Of a DNA stretch of 32,018 nt, positions 1 to 8,307 are shown piece by piece (within the stretch, counting starts at the first letter, position 1; each line of letters starts with the position of its first letter). Origin of the DNA: Paludibacteraceae bacterium (GTDB lineage Bacteria; Bacteroidota; Bacteroidia; Bacteroidales; Paludibacteraceae); contig JAILDU010000036.1 of NCBI GenBank assembly GCA_024689005.1, positions 1 through 32,018 on the forward strand, given 5' to 3'. The position numbers were made by a program, and so were the translations under genes. The notes under the pieces were generated by a model, which was not told where the DNA came from, made no database searches, and was given only the letters and a program-made list of their open reading frames with translations.

Positions 1-36
1 TGTGGTCCGTATGTGCTTCCGAAATCGGAGGCTAAA

Positions 37-49
37 AAGGAGGTGACCT
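37..49 (+). promoter_or_regulatory. Unusually strong Shine-Dalgarno sequence
   Basis: AAGGAGGTGACCT lies directly before the ATG at 50. Its first ten bases are complementary to the conserved 3' end of 16S rRNA, with the GGAGG core six bases from the start codon. Bacteroidetes rarely rely on Shine-Dalgarno pairing and the other genes here start behind A-rich sequence, so this site stands out. It also fixes the start of the small lipoprotein. The 35 bases before it hold at most the last ten codons of an upstream gene (a stop at 33-35), too short to identify. Confidence 0.75.
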
Positions 50-253
50 ATGACGAAGAAACAAATCATCCGAATCGTCATCTCCGTGCTCATTGCCGCA
101 TTGACGGCATTGGGCACAGCCTTCGGGCTTACTTCGTGCAACGTGACACGAACCATCACCTCCAAGTCCGAGTGCTACCAACGCGGTGACACTTCCTGTG
201 TCATCCAAACCAAAACAGTAGAAACTTACGACGCCTCCAAGAAAGGCTTCTGA
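50..253 (+). CDS. Small predicted lipoprotein, 67 aa
   Basis: A short secreted protein of unknown function. A basic N-terminus (MTKKQ) is followed by a hydrophobic segment at about residues 6-28 and a lipobox ending LTSC with Cys30 as the probable lipidation site. The mature part is about 38 residues, polar, with a QRGDT motif and a KKGF end. Small proteins of this kind (hydrophobic leader, SC, VTRT, QRGDT, ETYD) are common in Bacteroidales; I recall them near HU-like DNA-binding protein and amidase genes, next to the 'smalltalk' family, but that neighbourhood is outside the window. The Shine-Dalgarno sequence is exceptionally good and a strong terminator follows 27 bases after the stop, so this is the end of its transcript. 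The function is not recognisable. Confidence 0.75.
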   Translation: MTKKQIIRIVISVLIAALTALGTAFGLTSCNVTRTITSKSECYQRGDTSCVIQTKTVETYDASKKGF

Positions 254-280
254 GTTTCTAGGGGATGGGAGTGTGGCAGT

Positions 281-307
281 AAAAAAGCGCCCTTCGGGGC
301 GTTTTTT
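281..307 (+). terminator. Rho-independent terminator after the small lipoprotein
   Basis: Six A residues, a GC-rich stem (CGCCC against GGGCG), a TTCG tetraloop and a run of six T. The A-tract makes it potentially bidirectional. It separates the left-edge transcript from the amylase operon. Confidence 0.9.
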
Positions 308-318
308 CTGCTTAATAT

Positions 319-349
319 TTGCATATATCAGAAAAAAGCAGTATTTTTG
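319..349 (+). promoter_or_regulatory. Bacteroidetes-type promoter of the amylase operon
   Basis: A TTG -33 element at 319-321 (in the context TTTGCATAT) and a TAnnTTTG -7 element (TATTTTTG) at 342-349 are separated by exactly 20 bp. The ATG at 373 follows after a short A/T-rich leader. The core and the GCACCCG after the -7 box are almost identical to the tRNA-His promoter at 29263-29293. Confidence 0.8.
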
Positions 350-372
350 CACCCGTAATAAAATCTAATACA

Positions 373-3300
373 ATGAAGAAGAAAATATTCTTTCTATGGG
401 CTTGCGCATTATGTGCAGCAAGCGTATCTGCCAAGACCATTTATTTGAATGCCGGCGGTAACACTTTGTGGGACCAGGGTGGTGCTGTCTTTTTTGCACA
501 CTCGTGGAGCGGAGAGAGTTATGCCGATGCCCAAATGGGCTTGGTGACCACCGGGGTCTATTCGGCCGAGATTCCCGATCAGAACAATTCGATCCTCTTT
601 GTACGAATGCCCAACGGAAGCACTTCGCTCAACTGGGAAACCAAATGGAATCAAACGGAAGATATGACTATCCCGTCTGACAAGGACTGCTATACCATCA
701 CCGGTTGGGGCGAAGGCGAGGGAGCCAAGAGTGTCGGTACGTGGAGCACTTATTCCGGTCCGACCACGATGGATTACTACCTGGCCGGAAGCGGTTTTCC
801 GAATGCCACATGGGAAGCCGGTCAACACCTGCCGATGACAAACGGCACTATCAGTTTAACCGGTTTGGCTGCAGGAATATACCGATTTAAGGTAACCAAC
901 AACACCTGGGATGTCAGTCTCGGATACGCGGCAGTAGATGCATCGTGCAGTACGCCGGGATACAACAGTGACGAAGATGCGAACATAGTGGTCAAATTGG
1001 CCGGAACAGGCGATATTACTATTGCCGTGAATGCGGGGCTCATCTGTATCACCATAGTGGGGGAGACGGTAGAAATACCCGCTTCGTCCGTGCCGAGCGA
1101 GTGCGGCGATGTGATGATGCAGGGATTCTATTGGGACAGTTATATGCCCAACGACGCGGAGAAAGGGACGGACCTGTACGGCGACACGCGCTGGAAGACG
1201 CTGTTGGGTCAGGCAGACGAGATAGGTGCGTATTTCGACCTGATATGGTTGCCGCCCAGTGCCTATGCCAGCGGAACGGGTTATCACCCGCGTCAATACA
1301 GCAATCAGAACTCCGACTGGGGCAGTCGTGCCGAGTTGGAAAAACTGATAAGCACCTTCCACAACAGTGGCACCCGCGTGGTGGCCGATATGGTGGTTAA
1401 TCACCTGGAGGCCATGTCCAGTTGGTGTGATTTTGCGGTACAGGATTTCGGCGAGTACGGACGTTTTGCGCCGGACGGGTCGTGGATATGCAAAGACGAT
1501 GAGATGAACGATGCCGCCAATGCTACGGAAGCCGGCGAGTGCTACGGCACGGCTACAGGTGCCTATGACGACGGCTATGGCAGCGAGAAGAACTATGCGG
1601 CTGCGCGTGACCTGGCACATGATCAGGACAATGTGCGCGAGATGATACGCGCCTACGCACAATGGTTGATCAATGTGATGCACTACGACGGATTCCGCTA
1701 CGACTACTGCAAGGGTTTTCACGCATCGCATATCAACGACTATAACAAAGCCGGCGGCGCATACATATCCTTCATGGAGATGTGGTCGGGCAACGACGAG
1801 ATAATCCGCAATATTCAAGACGCGCAGATGAACACGATGGCGCTGGATTTTCAAACCAAGTATAGCGCGTTTGACGGCATAGCGGGCTTTGACTACAGCC
1901 GATGCAAGGCAAGCGGTTTGCTCGGGGCAGGGTATAGCAAGTATGCGGTAACCTTCATAGACAGTCACGACTGGTTCTTGCGCGATAACGGTCAGGAGTT
2001 TGGCGGTAACGGCAATTCGATGAAGGAGGAACTGAAGGACCGACTGCTACAGGCCAACGCCTTCTTGCTCTCGATGCCGGGAGTGCCGAGTGTGTTCTAT
2101 CCGCACTGGGCTAAATACAAAGAGGAACTGAAGCCGATGATCGATGCCCGTCACCTGGCCGGCGTTCACTCGGAGAGCGTCGTGAGCGACGAGACGGCCG
2201 AGCATGACGGTTATCAGTGTACGGTGCGCGGCAAGAACGGTTATCTGATCTTGTGCTTGGGCAACAAGGCGCCGGGTTCGTTCAGCGGATTCCGGAAAAT
2301 GGCCAGCGGCAACGGTTACGCTATATGGGTGAAGGCCGAAGGCGACGCTGCGCCGGGACTGATGGTGACGCCGAGCACCACCTTCGAGGACGCCGAGCAA
2401 GGCATGCAGGTGACGATGGAGGCCGTGGGAGGCAGCGGCAATGCGAAGATCTACTACACCACCGACGGCACCGAACCGACCACGTCGTCAGCGGAATATA
2501 CCGCTCCTCTGCTTATCAAGACAACCACTACACTGAAGGTCATAGCCGTGTGCGGTAGTGCGCAATCGAAGGTGCAGACCTATACCTATACCTATCGCGA
2601 GCCGTTGAAGCACGGTATACGTGTGCGATTCAACAAGCCGGAGGAGTGGAGTAAGGTGTATATCTACGCTTGGCTGCCGGGCACAGACACCCAGGGCAAT
2701 CCTACCTCGGAGAACATAGTGGGAGCCTATCCGGGACAACGTATCTACCAGGACGCTGACGGATGGTATAGTTATGAGTTTGACAACACGATGAAGAAAG
2801 TCAATTTCTGTATCAATTCGGGCGATGAGTGCGGCGGCGTCAATGTGCGCTCCAACGATCTGGAGATAGATTACGACGCTTGCTTCGGTTGGCGCGAAGG
2901 CAAGGAGACCGAGAGTTCGGAGGAGGTGGTGCTGGATTGCGACACGATGCTGCAACCGCCGTTTGACCTCGTCATCAGTCCTGAGTCGGGATTCTTCCGT
3001 GATATGAACGAAGGTCAGCAGGTGACTATTCGTGCGATAGGTGCAGAGAACGCGATGATCTACTATACGACGGACGGCAGCGAACCGACCACGGCATCGC
3101 AGTCCGCTCAGGGACAGGCGGTCCTGACCGTCAAGCAAACGACCACGGTGAAGGCGTACGCTGCATTGGACAAGGAGCGCACCGAGACCTACACGGCTAC
3201 CTATACGTATAGGGCTCCGCAGCAGGGCGCGCTGAAGGTGAAGTTCATCAAACCCGAAGCGTGGGCAGACCTCTATCTATACGCGTTCACGCGCGTGAAG

Positions 3301-3696
3301 GTGGGCAGCAAATACAAAGACACACCTTATGCGCTGGACGGACAGAACGCCAAGTGGCCGGGCATGAAATGGACAAGCAAGGAAGGCGAATGGTACACCC
3401 ACACCATGAATGCGGACGTCAAGGAGATATATGTCATCTTCACCGAAGGCGACAAGAAACCGCAATCACAAGATATATACCTGGACGAGGATGCCTGCTA
3501 TGTCTGGAACTCGGACTGCGGCAAGGCCGTACGCGATATGGATTGCGACGGACAATTGCAAGCCATAGAACAGGCAGAGACCGAGTGGCCTAAACCGGAT
3601 TATTCGCGGCCGATGTACAACGTGCTTGGGCAACGTGTGAGCGAAGGTTATCAGGGCGTAATCATTCAGAACGGACATAAATATTTAATACACTAA
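373..3696 (+). CDS. Secreted multidomain GH13 alpha-amylase with T9SS-like tail
   Basis: An alpha-amylase predicted to hydrolyse alpha-1,4-glucans outside the cell. ATG 373 is preferred over the in-frame ATG at 319, because 319 lies inside the promoter and only 373 begins with a signal peptide (MKKKIFF to SVSA). Domains, numbered from 373: two N-terminal beta-sandwich carbohydrate-binding-like regions (about 20-115 and 130-235); a GH13 barrel (about 247-655) with DMVVNH at 339-344, nucleophile Asp444 in GFRYD, acid/base Glu469 in FMEMW and Asp533 in FIDSHD; then a duplicated unit of a chitobiase C-terminal-like domain (about 665-735 and 867-940) plus a CBM26-like starch-binding module (about 745-840 and 952-1050). 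The last ~28 residues (YNVLGQRV, GVIIQNGHKYL) resemble a T9SS sorting tail. It is co-transcribed with the next GH13 gene. The catalytic set looks complete; the exact subfamily is not certain. Confidence 0.93.
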   Translation: MKKKIFFLWACALCAASVSAKTIYLNAGGNTLWDQGGAVFFAHSWSGESYADAQMGLVTTGVYSAEIPDQNNSILFVRMPNGSTSLNWETKWNQTEDMTIPSDKDCYTITGWGEGEGAKSVGTWSTYSGPTTMDYYLAGSGFPNATWEAGQHLPMTNGTISLTGLAAGIYRFKVTNNTWDVSLGYAAVDASCSTPGYNSDEDANIVVKLAGTGDITIAVNAGLICITIVGETVEIPASSVPSECGDVMMQGFYWDSYMPNDAEKGTDLYGDTRWKTLLGQADEIGAYFDLIWLPPSAYASGTGYHPRQYSNQNSDWGSRAELEKLISTFHNSGTRVVADMVVNHLEAMSSWCDFAVQDFGEYGRFAPDGSWICKDDEMNDAANATEAGECYGTATGAYDDGYGSEKNYAAARDLAHDQDNVREMIRAYAQWLINVMHYDGFRYDYCKGFHASHINDYNKAGGAYISFMEMWSGNDEIIRNIQDAQMNTMALDFQTKYSAFDGIAGFDYSRCKASGLLGAGYSKYAVTFIDSHDWFLRDNGQEFGGNGNSMKEELKDRLLQANAFLLSMPGVPSVFYPHWAKYKEELKPMIDARHLAGVHSESVVSDETAEHDGYQCTVRGKNGYLILCLGNKAPGSFSGFRKMASGNGYAIWVKAEGDAAPGLMVTPSTTFEDAEQGMQVTMEAVGGSGNAKIYYTTDGTEPTTSSAEYTAPLLIKTTTTLKVIAVCGSAQSKVQTYTYTYREPLKHGIRVRFNKPEEWSKVYIYAWLPGTDTQGNPTSENIVGAYPGQRIYQDADGWYSYEFDNTMKKVNFCINSGDECGGVNVRSNDLEIDYDACFGWREGKETESSEEVVLDCDTMLQPPFDLVISPESGFFRDMNEGQQVTIRAIGAENAMIYYTTDGSEPTTASQSAQGQAVLTVKQTTTVKAYAALDKERTETYTATYTYRAPQQGALKVKFIKPEAWADLYLYAFTRVKVGSKYKDTPYALDGQNAKWPGMKWTSKEGEWYTHTMNADVKEIYVIFTEGDKKPQSQDIYLDEDACYVWNSDCGKAVRDMDCDGQLQAIEQAETEWPKPDYSRPMYNVLGQRVSEGYQGVIIQNGHKYLIH

Positions 3697-3697
3697 T

Positions 3698-6139
3698 ATG
3701 CGGAAAACACTTCTATTACTATGTGCGCTATGGGCAATGTGCGTAGCGGCACAAGTGACAACCGAACCGGCAGTTATCGAGAAAGGATACACCGGGCAAG
3801 TCAAAATCATTTTTGACCCGACCAAGGGCAATGGTGGCATGGCGAGTGCCACCAAGTGCTACGCCCACACGGGGCTCATCACTTCCGCTTCGGCGAACGA
3901 CGGCGACTGGAAGAACGTAGTGGGTAGCGGTTGGCGCAAGGCCGACGAACCGCAGTTGACCAAGAACGGCAACAATTGGGAACTGACGATTTCCAATGTA
4001 TACACCTTTTACGGCGTGTCTGCCACCACGGATATCAAGGCGCTGGCGTTCGTCTTCCACGACGGCCCCGGTGGCTCGAAGGAAGGCAAGACCGGCGGTG
4101 GAGGAGATATACTCATAGTGCTCGGCGAAGAGACCGTGGCAGATATATGGGATGCCGTCAAGGATGTTGCGCCCGTGACGGGAACACGTCCGACGGGGAT
4201 AGACCAAGGTATCTATTATGACGAGAACGACCCGACCCAAGTGACGCTGTGCACCTATGCGGCAAGCAAGACTGCGCCGGCCAAACGGGTGTTCCTGCTG
4301 GGCGATATGACCGAATGGAAACTGGATGCAGACCATCAGTTGAAGCGTGACGGCAACTATTTCTGGATCACCCTGACCGGACTGACTCCGGGCAAGGAAT
4401 ACCGATTCCAATATGCGGTAGAGCGTGCAGACGGAGTGAAGAAACAGATATCCGATTTGTTCTCCGAGAAAGTGATTCACCCGGACGATAAGTACGAACC
4501 CAAGAGCGTTGACCCCACGCTGATAGACTATCCGACGCGTGGCGCAGACGGAGGATATGTGACTGTGATTCAGACCAACCGGCCTCAGTTTCAATGGAGC
4601 GATGCTACACTCCATTTCCAGCGTCCGGATAAGAACAATCTGGTGATCTATGAGTTGTGGGTATATGACCACACGCCGGCTCGTTCGATAGCCGGACTGA
4701 TGGAACGATTGGATTACATTCAGAACCTGGGCGTGAATGCCATAGAACTGATGCCCGTGACCGAGTTTGACGGCAACCTCAACTGGGGCTATTCGCCTAA
4801 TCACTATTTTGCGCTCGACCGTGCGTACGGTACGTCGGAGCAACTCAAGACCCTGATAGACGAGTGCCATAAGCGCGGTATAGCCGTTATCCTGGATATG
4901 GTATTCAATCATGCTACAGGACTGAACCCGATGAACAAACTCTATCCGTACGGCACTGACCTGGCCAATAATCCGTGGTTCAACGTGACGGCGCCGCATC
5001 CGGACAATGTATATGAGGATTGGAACCATGATTTCGAACCGGCGCACAAGATGTTTATCCGGGCGTTGAAATACTGGATTCAGGAGTACAAAGTGGACGG
5101 TTACCGAATGGATTTGAGTCACGGATTGTGCGGCGCGAGTTACAATGCGGTGACTAACCTCAAAGATTATTACACGAATGGTGTCAAGGCTGCGGCTGAG
5201 GATGCGTACTTCATTCTGGAACATTGGGGCACATCTATATCAAGCGACCGTCCGCAATTGGTCAACGAGGGCATGATGTGCTGGCAGAACACCTCGGAAC
5301 CGTACCAACAGACCGCTATGGGATGGTTGGGCCAGACGGAAGACGATGCGTTCACCGGCGCCAACCTGGATGGCTATGTAAGCTATATGAATAATCATGA
5401 CGAAGAGCGCCCGTTCTTTAAAGCCAAACAATGGGGCGCGGGTAGTGTAACTACGGATGAGGCTGCGCGCTGCGAACGTGTGCCGCTGAATATGGCCTTC
5501 CTGGCGTTGCTGAACGGTCCACAACTGTTCTATCACTACGATGAGTTGGGCTTCGACTACTCCAAGTGGCAGAACAAGGACGGACAGTGGGGCACCAATC
5601 CGTATTCCATCACCACGCAGGTCCAGGGCGAGCAGAAGATGAACCCGAAGTATCGTCCCGAAGAGTGGATCAATCAGGGCGGCGCACGCATGGCGGCTTA
5701 TCAGAAGACCGGTCAGATCATCCAACTCCGTACACGTCTGTTGCCCGAAGTTTTTGCCGGCAATCCGACAGCCGTCAGTCTGAACAAGGGAACCGTGCTA
5801 CGCACCGTGCAATGGGGAAGCGATGTGTTTGTGGCGGGCAATTTCTCGGCTACGGAGAGCAAAACGCTGACGTTGCCTTCGGGCACATGGTACGACTACC
5901 TGGCCGGTGGCACCCAAGCGAGCGCATCCTATACACTCCAACCGAGCGAAGTGAAAGTGTTCACAGGAACGCAGGTAACTCTGCCGCAGGTACCGACCAG
6001 GTACAATTTCTCGCAAGGAATAGAGGAGATAGTCAGCGAACCGGTCAGTCAGCAGGCATACAAGATCATCCGCAACGGACAAGTGTTGATCGTTCGCGGA
6101 GACAGGGTCTATACGATTACGGGAATGGAAGTGAGATAG
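3698..6139 (+). CDS. Secreted GH13 glycosidase, pullulanase/debranching-like, with T9SS-like tail
   Basis: A second alpha-glucan-active enzyme, starting one base after the stop of the alpha-amylase gene and so surely in the same operon. A signal peptide (MRKTLLLLCALWAMCVAAQ) is followed by an N-terminal beta-rich region (about 20-170, possibly DUF4961-like), an E-set/CBM48-like domain (about 178-245, FLLGDMTEWK) and a GH13 barrel from about 313. Catalytic motifs are complete: DMVFNH at 400-405, nucleophile Asp472 in GYRMD, acid/base Glu508 in FILEHW and Asp568 in NNHDEE. CBM48 plus GH13 resembles pullulanases, debranching enzymes and branching enzymes, so the linkage attacked is not settled. 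The last ~40 residues (KIIRNGQVLIVRGDRVYTITG) are a classical Bacteroidales sorting-type tail, implying export and surface attachment or release. Together the two enzymes would degrade branched starch or glycogen. Confidence 0.9.
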   Translation: MRKTLLLLCALWAMCVAAQVTTEPAVIEKGYTGQVKIIFDPTKGNGGMASATKCYAHTGLITSASANDGDWKNVVGSGWRKADEPQLTKNGNNWELTISNVYTFYGVSATTDIKALAFVFHDGPGGSKEGKTGGGGDILIVLGEETVADIWDAVKDVAPVTGTRPTGIDQGIYYDENDPTQVTLCTYAASKTAPAKRVFLLGDMTEWKLDADHQLKRDGNYFWITLTGLTPGKEYRFQYAVERADGVKKQISDLFSEKVIHPDDKYEPKSVDPTLIDYPTRGADGGYVTVIQTNRPQFQWSDATLHFQRPDKNNLVIYELWVYDHTPARSIAGLMERLDYIQNLGVNAIELMPVTEFDGNLNWGYSPNHYFALDRAYGTSEQLKTLIDECHKRGIAVILDMVFNHATGLNPMNKLYPYGTDLANNPWFNVTAPHPDNVYEDWNHDFEPAHKMFIRALKYWIQEYKVDGYRMDLSHGLCGASYNAVTNLKDYYTNGVKAAAEDAYFILEHWGTSISSDRPQLVNEGMMCWQNTSEPYQQTAMGWLGQTEDDAFTGANLDGYVSYMNNHDEERPFFKAKQWGAGSVTTDEAARCERVPLNMAFLALLNGPQLFYHYDELGFDYSKWQNKDGQWGTNPYSITTQVQGEQKMNPKYRPEEWINQGGARMAAYQKTGQIIQLRTRLLPEVFAGNPTAVSLNKGTVLRTVQWGSDVFVAGNFSATESKTLTLPSGTWYDYLAGGTQASASYTLQPSEVKVFTGTQVTLPQVPTRYNFSQGIEEIVSEPVSQQAYKIIRNGQVLIVRGDRVYTITGMEVR

Positions 6140-6140
6140 T

Positions 6141-7286
6141 TTAGACGCGTTCGGCGAGCAGCAGAGTGGGCTTGCCGTTGATGCGTAGTCCGATGATAAA
6201 AGCTGTGCCTCCATCGCGGAGGTGCAGTTTTTTCTTCAGCTGCTCCGGCGTCAGAGGATAGTTGCGCGTGAGTATATTGGCTTGCGTCATGTCGGACGGC
6301 AAGTCTTTGCGGTCTCTGATGACGGACTGTGTGTGCCAGATACGTCCGGGGAAGTCAGTCACCAATTGGTCGGAGAAATAGAGGTGCGTGTTGTTGTCGG
6401 CTTTGTGCAGGCCAAATCGCTCTCCGACGAGTTTGTATGCGCCGGCCTTGAGAATGGCGGCATTGGGTTCGTAGAGATAAGTGCAAGGGAATTGGGTTGC
6501 GGGGGACGGGGAACAGGTGGTCTCTTCTTCTCTCGTGAAGACGAAGGCCTGTTCTTTTTGCGCCAAGTCAATGGCGGTAATAACATTCGTCCGTTCGCTA
6601 TTCGTCCCTTCGCCTATCAGAAGCACTTCTTTTACCTCGTTTTTGACAGCCACTACGTGCACGTCCCAATGCACGGGCGATAGTGCATGGATGGCTTGTG
6701 TTATGTCCAGCATAGGCGACAACTTGAGCATGAGGCGTCCGTTAGGCGTAAGATGAGCCAGCAGAGTGGGGAGGAGTTCCACCACATTGGGTGTGCAGTC
6801 TTCCAAGCGAAAGACCTTGCCACCATGACTGTCTCGGCGGGCAGGGTCAAGAAAGATCAAGTCGTATTGACCGCCTGTGGCAAGAAATGATTCTGCAGAC
6901 GACCGGTGAACCGTAATAGAAGAGTGCTGCAGAGTGAAGTTGTGCTCCGCTATACGGCATAACTCTTCGTTTTGCTCCACATAGTCTGCATGAGCAAAGG
7001 CTTGGCTGAGAAAGTACGTGTCCACTCCATATCCGCCGGTGAGATCCACCATAGTGGACACCGGCTCCGCCTGTAGGATTTCTCGTTTGTAGCGGGCGGT
7101 TGTTTCCGACGAACACTGCTCGCAGCTGAGCCGCACGGGGTACCACCAATCGTCGATGGCAGCGAAGGTCGGCAGTTTGTCAGCCGTGCGTTCCCGGCCC
7201 TCCACTTGTTGGAGAAACCAGCGCCACTCTTCGTCGGAGAGGTGACGGTATTTATCGCGTTGTAGTGCTAAGTCTTGTGCCCGCAT
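6141..7286 (-). CDS. PG_1098-type class I SAM-dependent methyltransferase with THUMP-like domain
   Basis: A predicted SAM-dependent methyltransferase of the family typified by Porphyromonas PG_1098: an N-terminal helical part, a Rossmann methyltransferase domain, and C-terminal ferredoxin-like and THUMP-like domains. Visible motifs are VDLTGGYGVD at 80-89 (SAM-binding motif I) and FLDPARR at 145-151 (motif IV). The THUMP-like end suggests an RNA substrate, probably tRNA or rRNA, but this is inference. It is the last gene of the tsaD-led operon. Its ATG lies inside the end of the SpoIID-like gene (overlap 7252-7286), and no better start exists because the next Met is inside motif I. Homologues I recall have around a dozen more N-terminal residues. 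Its stop is one base from the stop of the convergent GH13 gene, with no terminator between them. Confidence 0.85.
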   Translation of the reverse strand: MRAQDLALQRDKYRHLSDEEWRWFLQQVEGRERTADKLPTFAAIDDWWYPVRLSCEQCSSETTARYKREILQAEPVSTMVDLTGGYGVDTYFLSQAFAHADYVEQNEELCRIAEHNFTLQHSSITVHRSSAESFLATGGQYDLIFLDPARRDSHGGKVFRLEDCTPNVVELLPTLLAHLTPNGRLMLKLSPMLDITQAIHALSPVHWDVHVVAVKNEVKEVLLIGEGTNSERTNVITAIDLAQKEQAFVFTREEETTCSPSPATQFPCTYLYEPNAAILKAGAYKLVGERFGLHKADNNTHLYFSDQLVTDFPGRIWHTQSVIRDRKDLPSDMTQANILTRNYPLTPEQLKKKLHLRDGGTAFIIGLRINGKPTLLLAERV

Positions 7287-8307
7287 AGTAGAATGACAGT
7301 ATTTCTTCGTACGAATGTCCTTCAGCCGCCATCTGTGCTGCGCCTATCTGGCACAGACCTGCTCCGTGTCCCCAACCGTGGCCGGTTAATTGAAAGTTGA
7401 AAGTTGAAAGTTGAGAGTTGAAAGATTTTTTCACATCAAACCAACTACTGTACAGGCAACTACGGCTTAGCCACAAGCGGATTTTGAGTTCCTTGCCGAT
7501 AATCTCGGTGTGCTTGGTGCCGACAATCTTCAGTTCGCAGATACGTCCGGACGCACCCCGTTTGAGCGGGATGATGTCTGTGATGGTGCCAAAATCTATA
7601 CCGGATTTAGTGCGGATGATCTCGCTCAGTTCCTCAGCCGTATAGGTGACTTGCCAATCGTGGAAATCCTTGGTCTCCCGGTCATAGTCGTTGAGGACCA
7701 GACGCAGGGTACGTTCGCCGACGCGTCCGCAGTAAGGACATTCGACCGATTGGATATAGGGCACATCTATATCTTCCCAACAGGTACGCCACACTTCCGA
7801 TCGTCCTCCGCAACACTTATAGTAACGGCAATCGCATATCTCCTCCTTCGTACCTTGTACATTGTCGCCTTGTACATACACCAAGACTTGTCCGGCCGTT
7901 TCCCGCACGGCCTGAACGGCGCGTTCGTTCATTCGGCGCAGTCCCTCGTATCGCTGACAATGGTCGTCTCCGCAGACATGAAATCCCTCGTGATTGGGGC
8001 TCTGCATGGCGCGAATGGCCCAAGAGCGGCTGATGACTGCGTGCGCTTTGAGCAACTCCATAGGGCTGTTGGCGTTCATTTCGGACGAGATGACCGAGCA
8101 CAAATAGTCCTCGAGGTCCAGGGTGTTGATGGCCGTTTGTGTGCCATCTGGATTGTTGCGTATCTCGAGCGTACCGGCAAACTCCTGGTCCTCGGTTCTG
8201 TCCCAGTGAAAGCCAATACCGATACGCACGTTCTTTAGAATGAACGTGTTTTCGCGCTGCTCGAACTCAATCTTCGGCGCCGTTAATATACCTATACGGA
8301 TATTCAT
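7252..8307 (-). CDS. SpoIID/LytB-domain protein with in-frame heptamer repeat
   Basis: Related to SpoIID (a peptidoglycan lytic transglycosylase in sporulation) and LytB (amidase enhancer); in Bacteroidetes the role is not established, but cell-wall remodelling is the natural guess. Hallmarks are LEDYL...ISSEM at 65-77, AHAVISRSWA at 88-97, a cysteine-rich stretch (CDC, KCCGG, residues 158-168), a CPYC pair at 190-193, and GHGWGHGAGLCQIG at 309-322. No signal peptide is visible, which is odd for a wall-acting enzyme. Just before the GHGWGHG motif, residues ~294-307 (KSFNSQLSTFNFQL) are encoded by a 7-bp tandem repeat that probably inserted into or expanded within a linker. The ATG directly abuts the TAA of the glycosyltransferase gene upstream, indicating translational coupling. 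Confidence 0.87.
   Translation of the reverse strand: MNIRIGILTAPKIEFEQRENTFILKNVRIGIGFHWDRTEDQEFAGTLEIRNNPDGTQTAINTLDLEDYLCSVISSEMNANSPMELLKAHAVISRSWAIRAMQSPNHEGFHVCGDDHCQRYEGLRRMNERAVQAVRETAGQVLVYVQGDNVQGTKEEICDCRYYKCCGGRSEVWRTCWEDIDVPYIQSVECPYCGRVGERTLRLVLNDYDRETKDFHDWQVTYTAEELSEIIRTKSGIDFGTITDIIPLKRGASGRICELKIVGTKHTEIIGKELKIRLWLSRSCLYSSWFDVKKSFNSQLSTFNFQLTGHGWGHGAGLCQIGAAQMAAEGHSYEEILSFYYAGTRLSTTTR
7389..7423. repeat. Heptanucleotide tandem repeat (GTTGAAA)5 inside a coding region
   Basis: Five units of seven bases: attgaaa, gttgaaa, gttgaaa, gttgaga, gttgaaa on the + strand, TTTCAAC on the coding strand. The unit is not a multiple of three, so gain or loss of one unit shifts the SpoIID-like frame upstream of its conserved GHGWGHG motif. 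Similar TTTCAAC tracts are, from general knowledge, scattered mostly between genes in Bacteroidales genomes. Confidence 0.9.

Noticed and set aside
319..372. Longer start for the alpha-amylase
   Set aside because: The segment contains the promoter, and only the ATG at 373 gives a signal peptide at the N-terminus.
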